From assembly GCA_963798705.1 (NCBI GenBank), contig CAWCTW010000005.1, forward strand, positions 1,860,001 through 1,924,000: a DNA stretch of 64,000 bases. The letters are read 5' to 3'. Positions 45,333 through 53,217 of this stretch are shown in pieces. Source of the DNA: AC-56 sp963798705. GTDB lineage: Bacteria; Actinomycetota; Thermoleophilia; Solirubrobacterales; 70-9. The position numbers were made by a program, and so were the translations under genes. Numbering within the stretch: position 1 is the stretch's first letter; each line of letters starts with the position of its first letter. The notes beneath the pieces were generated by a model, which had not been told where the DNA came from, did not search any database, and saw only the letters and a program-made list of their open reading frames with translations.

Positions 45333-46106
45333 GTGCCTCAACTCGTCCAAACCATCGGCAGCCGCCTGCCCCATGGATGGCGCGATCTGTTTCGGCAGAT
45401 CGTCCTGTTCGTCGTCGCATACCAGGGCTACCAGGTCGCCCGAGGCATCGCCGACAGCCATCCCGCCTCGGCGGTCGCCAACGGCACGCACATCATCCAC
45501 CTGGAGCAGTCGCTCGGCGCTTTCTTCGAGCCCGCCTTCCAGCAGGCGTTCCTGAACCACCAGTGGATCATCGATGCCGCGAACTGGATGTACTTCAACA
45601 GCCACTTCGTGGTCACCACCGCGTTCCTGGTCTGGCTCTACCTGCACAGGAACGACCACTTCAACTTCGTGCGCAACATGTTCCTCATGGCGATGGGGCT
45701 GGCGCTGGTCGGATACCTGCTGTTCCCGACGGCGCCGCCTCGCATGTTCCCCGCCGCCGGATTCACCGACACGATTGCGACGTTCACCAACGCGAACCAG
45801 GACAGCTCGTTCACGAGCCTGCTCGTCAACCCCTACGCGGCGGTTCCCAGCATGCACGTCGCGTTCTCGCTCATGGTCGCGGTGGCGGCCATAAACCTGG
45901 TGCGGAGCGCATGGGCGCGACTGGCCTGGTCGGTGTACCCGCTGACGGTCTTCTTCGTGATCGTGGTGACGGCGAATCACTTCTGGTTCGACGCCGCGGT
46001 GGGCGCGATGGTGGCCTGCCTCGCCGCCGTGAGCGCGCACCAGCTCGCCAGGCTGCGCCCCGACGCGTGGTCGTGGCGCGAGGGCATCGACGAAGCCGCG
46101 GCCTGA
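45333..46106 (+). CDS. PAP2-family membrane phosphatase/transferase (IPC synthase-like)
   Basis: 257 residues from GTG 45333; TACAAT 17 bases upstream suggests a short or leaderless transcript. About six membrane helices. The PAP2 signature appears as FPTAPPRMFP, AAVPSMHVAFSLM (catalytic His) and ANHFWFDAAVGAM (second His and Asp). The arrangement is that of the PAP2_3/AUR1-like group related to inositol phosphorylceramide synthase and inositol-lipid phosphatases. Followed by a CDP-alcohol transferase and ino1, supporting a role in inositol lipids. It might equally be a general lipid phosphate phosphatase. Confidence 0.85.
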   Translation: MPQLVQTIGSRLPHGWRDLFRQIVLFVVAYQGYQVARGIADSHPASAVANGTHIIHLEQSLGAFFEPAFQQAFLNHQWIIDAANWMYFNSHFVVTTAFLVWLYLHRNDHFNFVRNMFLMAMGLALVGYLLFPTAPPRMFPAAGFTDTIATFTNANQDSSFTSLLVNPYAAVPSMHVAFSLMVAVAAINLVRSAWARLAWSVYPLTVFFVIVVTANHFWFDAAVGAMVACLAAVSAHQLARLRPDAWSWREGIDEAAA

Positions 46107-46144
46107 TCCAGCCACTGAGCCACCAGCACGACTTCGCCGTCGCC

Positions 46145-46158
46145 ACCTGAGTTCAGGT
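46145..46158. promoter_or_regulatory. Perfect palindrome upstream of the CDP-alcohol transferase
   Basis: ACCTGA-GT-TCAGGT, 14 bases, lies 35 bases before the GTG start at 46194 in the 87-base gap after the PAP2 gene. Good candidate for a dimeric repressor operator; regulator unknown. Confidence 0.4.
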
Positions 46159-46193
46159 ACCGCACGGCCCCGCACCCCGGTAGCGTCCCATTC

Positions 46194-46838
46194 GTGTCGA
46201 CGGAGGCTCCGGGTGGCGGACAGCTTCGGGATGTGCGCACGACCGAGGCGTTTCGGGCCTATGCGCGCGGCCGCCTGATCGAGTCGCGGCTGACGCCCAA
46301 CGCGATCTCGCTGACCGGTCTGGTGCTCAACTTGGCCGCCGCCGCTCTCATCACGCAGCGGCTGTTCGTCCTCGGAGGTTTCGCGTTCATCATCGGCTCG
46401 GTGATGGACACGCTGGACGGGCGCTACTCCCGCATGTCGGGAAAGGGCACCATGTTCGGCGCCTTTCTCGATTCCACGCTCGATCGGATCGAGGAGGGCG
46501 TCGTCATCACGGCCGTAGCCTGGTACTTCGCCGACACGGGACACGCGATCCCGGCCGCCGCCTGTGTCCTGACGGTCCTCGGTTCCCTGATGGTCTCCTA
46601 CACGCGCGCCCGCGCCGAAGCGCTGGGCATGGAGTGCAAGGTCGGGATCGCGACGCGACCGGTGCGGGTGGTCCTGCTGTCGATCGGCCTGGTGTTCGCG
46701 AAAGGCGCCGGGCTTTTCGACATTGAGCTGCTGGCTCCGGCCATCTACGCTATGACTGCGCTCACGGCGGTTACCGTGGTGCAACGGGTTTGGCACGTAC
46801 GGCGTGAGCTGAAAGCGCTGGACGTCCACGAGATGTAA
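46194..46838 (+). CDS. CDP-alcohol phosphatidyltransferase (phosphatidylinositol phosphate synthase-like)
   Basis: 214 residues, GTG start, with several membrane helices. The CDP-alcohol motif D-x2-D-G-x2-(A)R-x8-G-x3-D-x3-D spans D72, D75, G76, R80, G89, D93 and D97 (DTLDGRYSRMSGKG...FLDSTLD), with Ser in place of the usual Ala. In actinobacteria such enzymes join CDP-diacylglycerol to inositol 1-phosphate. The next gene makes inositol 1-phosphate, so that assignment fits, though phosphatidylglycerophosphate synthase cannot be ruled out. Confidence 0.85.
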   Translation: MSTEAPGGGQLRDVRTTEAFRAYARGRLIESRLTPNAISLTGLVLNLAAAALITQRLFVLGGFAFIIGSVMDTLDGRYSRMSGKGTMFGAFLDSTLDRIEEGVVITAVAWYFADTGHAIPAAACVLTVLGSLMVSYTRARAEALGMECKVGIATRPVRVVLLSIGLVFAKGAGLFDIELLAPAIYAMTALTAVTVVQRVWHVRRELKALDVHEM

Positions 46839-46857
46839 CCGGCACACGAATGCGGCG

Positions 46858-46876
46858 TAGTAGGAGGCTCCCACTA
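46858..46876. promoter_or_regulatory. 19-base near-palindrome in front of ino1
   Basis: TAGTAGGAG-G-CTCCCACTA pairs eight of nine positions around one base, and ends 24 bases before ATG 46901, just upstream of the AAGGAGG ribosome site. As DNA it would be an operator; as RNA, a hairpin close to the ribosome site. ino1 is regulated by inositol in some actinobacteria, by other motifs. Confidence 0.4.
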
Positions 46877-46900
46877 GCCGCAAGGAGGACTTCGGACCGA

Positions 46901-48088
46901 ATGAGCACCGAGAACGGATCCCAGGACGGCGCGACATCCAACGGCCACCTGATCGATGACGGCAAGGTGCGGGTCGCGATCGTCGGTGTCGGCAACTGTG
47001 CCAACTCCCTGATCCAGGGCGTCACCTACTACGCGGACGCGGATCCCGCCGAGGAGGTGCCGGGCCTCATGCACGTGGACCTCGGCGGATACCACGTACG
47101 CGACGTCGAGTTCGTCGCGGCATTCGACATCGACGCCGAGAAGGTCGGCAAGGACCTCTCCGAGGCGATCTGGTCAGGGCAGAACAACACGATCAAGTTC
47201 GCCGACGTCCCCGAGCTCGGCGTCAAGGTGCACCGAGGCATGACCCACGACGGGCTCGGCAAGTACCTCAAGGAGAAGATCACCAAGGCGCCGGGCCCCA
47301 CGGACGACGTGGTCGGGATCCTTCGCGACACGCGGGCCGACGTCCTCGTCTGCTACCTGCCGGTGGGCTCCGAGCAGGCGACCAAGTGGTACGTCGAGCA
47401 GGCGCTCCAGGCCGGCGTCGGCTTCGTCAACTGCCTCCCCGTCTTCATCGCGCGCGAGGACTACTGGGACGGGCGCTTCCGTGAGGCGGGGCTGCCGATC
47501 ATCGGCGACGACATCAAGTCGCAGGTGGGCGCGACGATCGTCCACCGCCAGCTCGCCCGGCTGTTCCACAATCGCGGCGTTCGGCTGGAGCGCACCTCCC
47601 AGCTCAACGTCGGCGGGAACATGGACTTCTACAACATGCTCGAGCGTGAGCGGCTGGCCTCCAAGAAGGAGTCCAAGACCAACGCCGTGACGTCGATCAT
47701 GGGCCACGAGCTGCCGGTCGACGACGTGCATGTCGGCCCGTCCGACTACGTCGCGTGGCTCACCGACCGCAAGTGGGCGCACATCCGGCTCGAGGGCAAC
47801 GCTTTCGGCGACGTGCCGCTGAACATGGAGGTCAAGCTCGAGGTCTGGGACTCCCCGAACTCGGCGGGCATCGTGATCGACGCCGTGCGAATCGCGAAGC
47901 TGGCGCTGAACGACGGCCTCACGGGGCAGCTCGACGGACCGTCGAGCTACCTCATGAAGTCCCCGCACACCCAGCGCCCGGACGACGAGGCGCGGGAGCG
48001 GACGGAGGAGTTCATCGCCGAGCACGCCCGCAAGGCGCCTGGCGAGCGGGCGAAGGAGCTCACCGGGGACTCCACGGCGGCCGAGTAG
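46901..48088 (+). CDS. ino1: Inositol-3-phosphate synthase
   Basis: 395 residues from ATG 46901 with AAGGAGG upstream. NAD-binding VRVAIVGVGNCANSLIQG near residues 24-41, then signature stretches GDDIKSQVGATI, LNVGGNMDFYNML and SIMGHELPVDDVHVGPSDY. It converts glucose 6-phosphate to inositol phosphate, the entry to inositol lipids and thiols. Follows the CDP-alcohol transferase by 62 bases; a hairpin terminator follows. Confidence 0.96.
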   Translation: MSTENGSQDGATSNGHLIDDGKVRVAIVGVGNCANSLIQGVTYYADADPAEEVPGLMHVDLGGYHVRDVEFVAAFDIDAEKVGKDLSEAIWSGQNNTIKFADVPELGVKVHRGMTHDGLGKYLKEKITKAPGPTDDVVGILRDTRADVLVCYLPVGSEQATKWYVEQALQAGVGFVNCLPVFIAREDYWDGRFREAGLPIIGDDIKSQVGATIVHRQLARLFHNRGVRLERTSQLNVGGNMDFYNMLERERLASKKESKTNAVTSIMGHELPVDDVHVGPSDYVAWLTDRKWAHIRLEGNAFGDVPLNMEVKLEVWDSPNSAGIVIDAVRIAKLALNDGLTGQLDGPSSYLMKSPHTQRPDDEARERTEEFIAEHARKAPGERAKELTGDSTAAE

Positions 48089-48110
48089 GCCGGCGCGCAA
48101 GCCGGGACGA

Positions 48111-48130
48111 GGGCCGTCCCGCGACGGCCC
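48111..48130 (+). terminator. Hairpin terminator after ino1
   Basis: GGGCCGTC-CCGC-GACGGCCC forms a perfect eight-pair stem with a four-base loop, 22 bases after the ino1 stop; only a short CCTT follows. Likely ends the inositol transcript. Confidence 0.5.
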
Positions 48131-48192
48131 CCTTCATGCGCGGGCGCCGTTCCGGCATCCGCTTCTATGCTCCGCGCGTGGCTTCGGAGCCG

Positions 48193-50109
48193 ATGTCGAT
48201 CGTCCAGGTGAGCCCCCACCCGTGGGGGAGGCCGCATGAGGTGAACGAGTTCGTCGGACGGGTTTCCGCAGGGCTGAAGGAGCGCGGGCATCGCGTTGTG
48301 ATCGCCGCGCCATCCGGATCCCGCGCCGCGGTGCGCGAGTCGCGGCGCGCGATCCGCGCCGGCCGCGACAGGCCTGCCTCGCTGTTCGGCCGAGCCTGGA
48401 AGGGGGATCGCGCGGGTGATGGCGATGGTCCTCCGGTGCTCGCAGTCGGGTCGAGCCTCTCGATGCCGCGCGGCCCGGGACCTCGGGCGGCGCCGGTGCC
48501 GATCGACCTCAGCAAGACGCTCGAGGACCTCCTCGGGGGCGTCGACTTCGACGTCGTCCATGTTCACGACCCCTTCGCCCCGAGCGCGAGCGCCGTCGCC
48601 CTGCGCCATTCGCGGTCACTGAACGTTGGCACCTTTCACGAGCCGACCGAACGCATCCTGTCCACCCAGGTGGCGCGCCCGTTGGTCGAGATCTTCTTCG
48701 GTCGGCTCGACGCCAGGACGGTGAGCTCGCGGGCGACGTCGGAGCTGATCGAGAGGTTCTTCCCCGGGACCTACGAGCTGGTGGAGCCGGGCGCAGATGG
48801 AGCGGCCGAGGCCTTTTGGCCGAGCGATGGCGCATCGGCTGACGAGGAGCCGCTGCGGATCGCCTTCTGCCTGGAGGAGGAGCGAGGCGCACTCCGACTG
48901 TTCCTGAGGGCACTGCGGCGCCTGCCCCTCGAGATGAGCTGGGAGGCTGCCGTCTGGACGCCGAGCGCGACCGAGGTTCGTCTCGCGCGGCGCCTTCGCG
49001 AACGCGTGCACGTCCTGGGCCCGCGGCAAGCGGCGCCGGAGGAGCTGATCGCAGGCGCCGACGTCGTCTGCGCGACGTCGGGCGGCCCTCGCACCGCGCC
49101 GCGGCTGATTCGCAAGGCGTTGGCGTCCGGCACGGTTCCGGTGGCCTCGTACCTCTCGCTGTATCAGGAGCTGACCGGGGAGGGTGAGCGCGGGCTCCTC
49201 TTTCCGGCGGGCGACGCCTTCACGCTGGCCGGCCAGCTCGAGCGCCTGATCGCCGAACCCGGCCTCCGGGCCTCGCTCCTCACGGGGGGGCGGGGCTTCG
49301 TCCGCGACTGGGATGCCGTGGTGGATCAGGTGGAGAAGACCTACCGGCGGCTGGAGGCTCGACGCCACGACCCCGGTGGCAACCCGACGGTGCGCAGGCG
49401 GCTCGCCAACCGCAGGTCCATCCACGTGGACCTGCACATGCACACCGACCACTCGCCCGACTGTGCCACCCCGGTGGACGCGCTGCTGTCGACCGCCGAG
49501 GAGCGCGGGCTCGGAGCCATCGCGATCACGGACCACAACGAGATCTCGGGCGCGCTGGCCGCCCGCGAGCTGGCGGAGCAGACCGGGGGCGTCAAGGTGA
49601 TCGTCGCGGAGGAGGTCAAGACAGCCGAGCAGGGCGAGGTGATCGGCCTCTTCATCGAGGAGAAGATCCCCCGCGGGATGACGATGGCGGAGACGGTCGC
49701 GGAGATCCGGCGGCAGGGGGGGCTCGTGTACGTGCCGCATCCGTTTGACCGCCTGCACTCGGTGCCGGACTACGAGCACCTGCTGGACATCGTGGAGGAC
49801 ATCGACATCCTCGAGGTGTTCAACCCCCGGGTGGCCCTCACGGCGTTCAACGAGGAGGCCGAGCGATTCGCCGCCAAGTACAGGATCGTGCCGGGCGCAG
49901 GGTCCGACAGCCATGTCGCGCAGGGGCTCGGCAGCGTGATGATCCGGGTCCACGACTTCGACGGCCCGGAGGAGTTCCTCGAGGCGATGCGCGACGCCGA
50001 CATCGTGCGCAAGCACAAGAACCTCATCTACGTCCAGGCGCTGAAGCTGCTTCAGACCTCAGGCCGCTCCGGGTCGGCGGCTCGACGCCGCGGAGGGCGC
50101 ACGCGCTGA
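48193..50109 (+). CDS. Glycosyltransferase (GT-B) fused to PHP-type phosphoesterase
   Basis: 638 residues from ATG 48193 (GTG 48178 possible). Residues 1-400 form a GT4-like GT-B protein: VQVSPHPWGRPHEVNEFVGRVSAGL, VHVHDPFAPSA, FHEPTER, a second domain with IAFCLEEERGALRLFLRAL and GLLFPAGDAF. Residues 408-620 are a complete PHP domain: HVDLHMHTDHSP, AITDHNEIS, VAEEVKT, VPHPFDRLHS and GAGSDSHVA supply all metal ligands. GT4 enzymes move sugars, often to inositol lipids; PHP domains hydrolyse phosphate esters. A single chain could add a sugar and remove or process a phosphate. The stop overlaps the next start (TGATG). Confidence 0.85.
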   Translation: MSIVQVSPHPWGRPHEVNEFVGRVSAGLKERGHRVVIAAPSGSRAAVRESRRAIRAGRDRPASLFGRAWKGDRAGDGDGPPVLAVGSSLSMPRGPGPRAAPVPIDLSKTLEDLLGGVDFDVVHVHDPFAPSASAVALRHSRSLNVGTFHEPTERILSTQVARPLVEIFFGRLDARTVSSRATSELIERFFPGTYELVEPGADGAAEAFWPSDGASADEEPLRIAFCLEEERGALRLFLRALRRLPLEMSWEAAVWTPSATEVRLARRLRERVHVLGPRQAAPEELIAGADVVCATSGGPRTAPRLIRKALASGTVPVASYLSLYQELTGEGERGLLFPAGDAFTLAGQLERLIAEPGLRASLLTGGRGFVRDWDAVVDQVEKTYRRLEARRHDPGGNPTVRRRLANRRSIHVDLHMHTDHSPDCATPVDALLSTAEERGLGAIAITDHNEISGALAARELAEQTGGVKVIVAEEVKTAEQGEVIGLFIEEKIPRGMTMAETVAEIRRQGGLVYVPHPFDRLHSVPDYEHLLDIVEDIDILEVFNPRVALTAFNEEAERFAAKYRIVPGAGSDSHVAQGLGSVMIRVHDFDGPEEFLEAMRDADIVRKHKNLIYVQALKLLQTSGRSGSAARRRGGRTR

Positions 50110-50786
50110 TGCACCCGGGAGGAGCGGCGTCCGGGCCGTCAAAGAAAGGCCCGGGCGTTGCGCCCGGACACGGAGTGAACTTGCCTGCCACCGACGACGA
50201 GATCCAGGAGAAGTACCTAGAGCGGGCGATCCGCGAGCTGAACCAGCTGACCCATCAGCTGCAGGAGTGCTCGCATTGCCCGCGGGGCAACCTGATGCCG
50301 GTCCTCGGGTCCGGCCATCCGCAGGCGGACGTCTTCCTGCTGAAGTTCGCGCCCACCGCCGCGGAGATCGAGGAGGGCGTGGCGTTCTACGGCCGGGCGG
50401 GCAACGCGCTCCGCAAGAGCTTCAAGCGGCTGAACATCGACCCGCTCGTGGTGTACGGCACGCTGTGCGTGAAGTGCCCGGTCGCCGACCCTTCGCTGGC
50501 CGGCGGCGAGTGCATCGAGCGCGTCGTCGAAGAGCTGGCGATCGTGCAGCCACGGATCGTGGTGGTGATGGGGGAGCGGGCGCTCGAGGTGCTGAACGAC
50601 CTGGAGGTGCCGCTTTCGCGAGCCCTCGCCCCGGACCCGGGCCGCATCCAGGAGCTGACGCCCACCATCGACGCCCTCTACGTGACGGACATCGACGAGT
50701 CCCTGGACTCCGAGGATTCGAAGCGGGACTTCTGGGCGGCGTTCCGGACGCTCGGCGACTGGTACGCGGAGCTTCCGCCCTACTGA
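50109..50786 (+). CDS. Uracil-DNA glycosylase superfamily protein, active site altered
   Basis: 225 residues from ATG 50109 overlapping the previous stop; TTG 50181 with GGAG just before is a real alternative, because a CCGGGCG/CGCCCGG hairpin (50151-50167) lies inside the first 20 codons. The protein keeps the iron-sulfur cysteines of family 4 UDG (ECSHCPRGNL and LCVKCPV) and the fold, but the catalytic GEAPG motif reads LKFAPT and the HPS motif is missing. Probably not an ordinary glycosylase; perhaps a binder of damaged DNA or RNA. Confidence 0.7.
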   Translation: MHPGGAASGPSKKGPGVAPGHGVNLPATDDEIQEKYLERAIRELNQLTHQLQECSHCPRGNLMPVLGSGHPQADVFLLKFAPTAAEIEEGVAFYGRAGNALRKSFKRLNIDPLVVYGTLCVKCPVADPSLAGGECIERVVEELAIVQPRIVVVMGERALEVLNDLEVPLSRALAPDPGRIQELTPTIDALYVTDIDESLDSEDSKRDFWAAFRTLGDWYAELPPY

Positions 50787-50813
50787 GAGAAGCCCGCACT
50801 ACACTGCGCCTCG

Positions 50814-50996
50814 ATGGACTTGGAGGAGCGCACCATCGAGCAGCTGCCGGAGCGCTGTGAGAACTGCGGCGCCACGCTCACCGAGGCCGAGAAGCGGCGG
50901 ATCCTCGACGACGGCGCGACCGCCGCCCTCTGCACCACCTGCGCCGTGGAGCTCGCTCCGATCGCGGAGCCCGAAGACGACGAGGGCGGGCTCTAG
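50814..50996 (+). CDS. Small zinc-ribbon-like protein (60 aa)
   Basis: 60 residues from ATG 50814, 27 bases after the UDG-like gene. Two CxxC pairs (CENCG near 15 and CTTC near 40) suggest a zinc-ribbon; the C-terminus is acidic (EPEDDEGG). No family recognised. Its stop overlaps the convergent stop of the GH5 gene. Confidence 0.6.
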   Translation: MDLEERTIEQLPERCENCGATLTEAEKRRILDDGATAALCTTCAVELAPIAEPEDDEGGL

Positions 50997-52438
50997 CCGG
51001 CCGGCGTGATCGTCAGGCTCACGGCGCCGGCGCCCGCCCGGCGCTTGAGCAGCAGGTAACGGGAATCAGCCTCGGAGACGATCCTCGCCCCGGCCACCTG
51101 GGCGTCGTACCCGTCGGGGTAGTGGCTTCGCGGCACGTACACCCTGGTCCTCAGCCGCGGGCCCAGCCGCTCGCCGCTCGGTCCCTTCGATCTGTAGGCG
51201 AGCCGGAAGACGCCCGTGTCGCGGTCGTAGCCGAACGATGTGGGTGTGCCCGCCACGGCCTGCGGATAGGGCCGCTCGACGAGCGCGAGCTTGCGGTGGA
51301 GAACGTTCGAGCCGCGCGGCGGCTTGCGCGGGTCCTTCACGATCGCCTGCAGGTTCCCGGGGCCGCTGGTGGTCGGGTCGTTGCAGCCGCAGTAGGCCCA
51401 CCACATCCAGGAGACCATGTGCTCGTCCGCCAGATCCACGATGTGCTCGATCCGCGCCTCGTCGTCGGTCGCGCCGAACTCGGTGAGCATCAGCGCGCGG
51501 TCCGTCGTGCGTGCGACCTCGTCGGCGTTGTCGAAGACGAGCGACTCCGTTGTCGGGCAGGCGGGGGCGCCGTTGTTCAGGCAGTAGTCGTGGAAGCTGA
51601 AGCCCGAGTTGGCCCCGATCCTCGGCAGGTGGCTCTGGGGGCCGAAGTTGAAGAGAACGTTCGGCTCCTGCCAGACGATGTGGCGCCGATCGACCCGGCG
51701 AATCGCCCTCGTCGCCTTGCGGGTCATCGCGGCCAGGGGGCCGGTGTCGAACGCCGGGCATCCGGCTGGGCTGCCGCACGGTGCCCAGCTCGTGCCCGGC
51801 CACGGCTCGTTCATGAGGTCGTAGCCGAGGACCCGGGCCGAGGACCGAAAGCCGCGGGCGACGTGCCGCCACGCGCGGGCGTAGCGGCGGACGAGGCCCA
51901 CCCCGGCCGGACCGGCGTCGTTGGCCCAGAAGTGGTCGAAGGAACGCTGCAGCGCCGGGTTCGTGAGGTAGTTGGTGGGAAAGCCGTTGCGCGGGTTGGG
52001 CAGGCCGTCGTCCTGCACCGCCCAGTCGGGCCAGCCCTCGCCCTGGAACTTCTCGTTGTAGAGGTCCTGGTGGAAGTCGATCTGGGAGAAGATCCCGTTG
52101 CGGCTCAGGACCCGCTCGGTCGCCGCGATGCGGTCCAGATAGCCGTCGTCGTAGCGGCCAGGCCGCGGCTCGACGCCCTTGTAGATCACCCCGAGCCGGA
52201 CGCCGTCGAAGCCGTGACGGCGCAGGAACCGGGCGTCGTCGGCACCGAATCCGATGGCCTTCGGGTAGTACGGCGGGCGCTTGTAGACCATGTTCACGGC
52301 GTGGATGAACACCACGCGCCCGTGGGCGTCGGTGATCCAGCGGCCCTGGTGGCCGAGCGGCGGCGCGGGCCCTGCCGCGTTCGCCGGAGCAGCCAGTGCA
52401 AGCGCGGCGGCGAGCGCGGCGATCGCCGCGCGCATCAT
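50993..52438 (-). CDS. Secreted GH5 glycoside hydrolase, endoglycoceramidase-like
   Basis: 481 residues from ATG 52438 (ATG 52435 adjacent). Signal peptide to about residue 22. GH5 barrel: GVRLGVIYKGVEPRPGRYDD and FHQDLYNEKFQGEGWPDWA, both typical of endoglycoceramidases, acid/base Glu in DLMNEPWPG, nucleophile Glu in MLTEFGATDD, then a C-terminal beta domain. The family cuts the glycan from glycosphingolipids or other glycosides. ATG overlaps the LLM gene stop as ATGA. Confidence 0.86.
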   Translation of the reverse strand: MMRAAIAALAAALALAAPANAAGPAPPLGHQGRWITDAHGRVVFIHAVNMVYKRPPYYPKAIGFGADDARFLRRHGFDGVRLGVIYKGVEPRPGRYDDGYLDRIAATERVLSRNGIFSQIDFHQDLYNEKFQGEGWPDWAVQDDGLPNPRNGFPTNYLTNPALQRSFDHFWANDAGPAGVGLVRRYARAWRHVARGFRSSARVLGYDLMNEPWPGTSWAPCGSPAGCPAFDTGPLAAMTRKATRAIRRVDRRHIVWQEPNVLFNFGPQSHLPRIGANSGFSFHDYCLNNGAPACPTTESLVFDNADEVARTTDRALMLTEFGATDDEARIEHIVDLADEHMVSWMWWAYCGCNDPTTSGPGNLQAIVKDPRKPPRGSNVLHRKLALVERPYPQAVAGTPTSFGYDRDTGVFRLAYRSKGPSGERLGPRLRTRVYVPRSHYPDGYDAQVAGARIVSEADSRYLLLKRRAGAGAVSLTITPAG

Positions 52439-53217
52439 GGCGGCGCGGCCCCCGCCGCCACCGCGCCCATCGACTCGAGGGTCGCGCCGGCGAGACCGCG
52501 GACGACGGTGACGTCGAGGGCCGCGTACTCGGCAAGCGCGGCCCCGGCGGGGCCCGCATCCGGCGCTGCCACGCCCACCGTGCCCGGCGGCCGGTCGAGC
52601 CGGGCGAACTGGCGGCGGTATCCGTCGTGCAGGTCGCGGTAGAAGCCCTCCTCCTTGGCCAGCCGCTCGGCGGCGTCCTCGCCGATCGCGGTCCGCACGT
52701 AGCCGAGGACGGGCGGGGGCTCCCGTCCGGCCTCGGCGGCGCCGGAATGGACGCTCTCGCGGGCGCCGGAGGCGAACTCCGGCGTCATCCAGTTGAGAAA
52801 GGCGCCGTCGAAGCCGCTGCCCGCCAGGGCGCACATCTTCGGTCCCATCGCGGCCAGCACCAGTCGGACGCCCGGGATCGCCTCGCGAAGCACCGGCAGC
52901 GCCTCCCGCATGGTGGTCAGCGGCCGTTTGTCAAAGCCCGCGCCGACCCCGATCCACAGCCGGCCACGGTCGAGTCCAAGGCTCTCGATTCGCTCGTTGA
53001 TCTCCGCCGGCTCGTGCCGGTCGAGGGCCATGACCGCGACGCCCAGCTCGAGCGATTCGGTGCCCTCCGCGAACGCCGCGAGCGTGTCGAGGCCGTTCGC
53101 GCCGGGGTGGTCGTTCGACCACATCGAGGAGTAGCCGAGCTCACCGCACCGGGCCGCCAGCGGGGTGGCGACGCCGGGGTCCAGGCCCGCCGCGACCCCG
53201 AACCCTCGCCGGCTCAT
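52435..53217 (-). CDS. Luciferase-like (F420-type) oxidoreductase
   Basis: 260 residues from ATG 53217, which overlaps the methyltransferase stop as ATGA. The bacterial luciferase-like barrel is seen in FGVAAGLDPGVATPL, GYSSMWSNDHPG, LELGVAVMALDRHEP, RLWIGVGAGFDKR and LVLAAMGPKMCALAG. Members use F420 or FMN; substrate unknown. Shorter than the usual 300-340 residues. Middle gene of the rumA-LLM-GH5 run. Confidence 0.82.
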   Translation of the reverse strand: MSRRGFGVAAGLDPGVATPLAARCGELGYSSMWSNDHPGANGLDTLAAFAEGTESLELGVAVMALDRHEPAEINERIESLGLDRGRLWIGVGAGFDKRPLTTMREALPVLREAIPGVRLVLAAMGPKMCALAGSGFDGAFLNWMTPEFASGARESVHSGAAEAGREPPPVLGYVRTAIGEDAAERLAKEEGFYRDLHDGYRRQFARLDRPPGTVGVAAPDAGPAGAALAEYAALDVTVVRGLAGATLESMGAVAAGAAPP

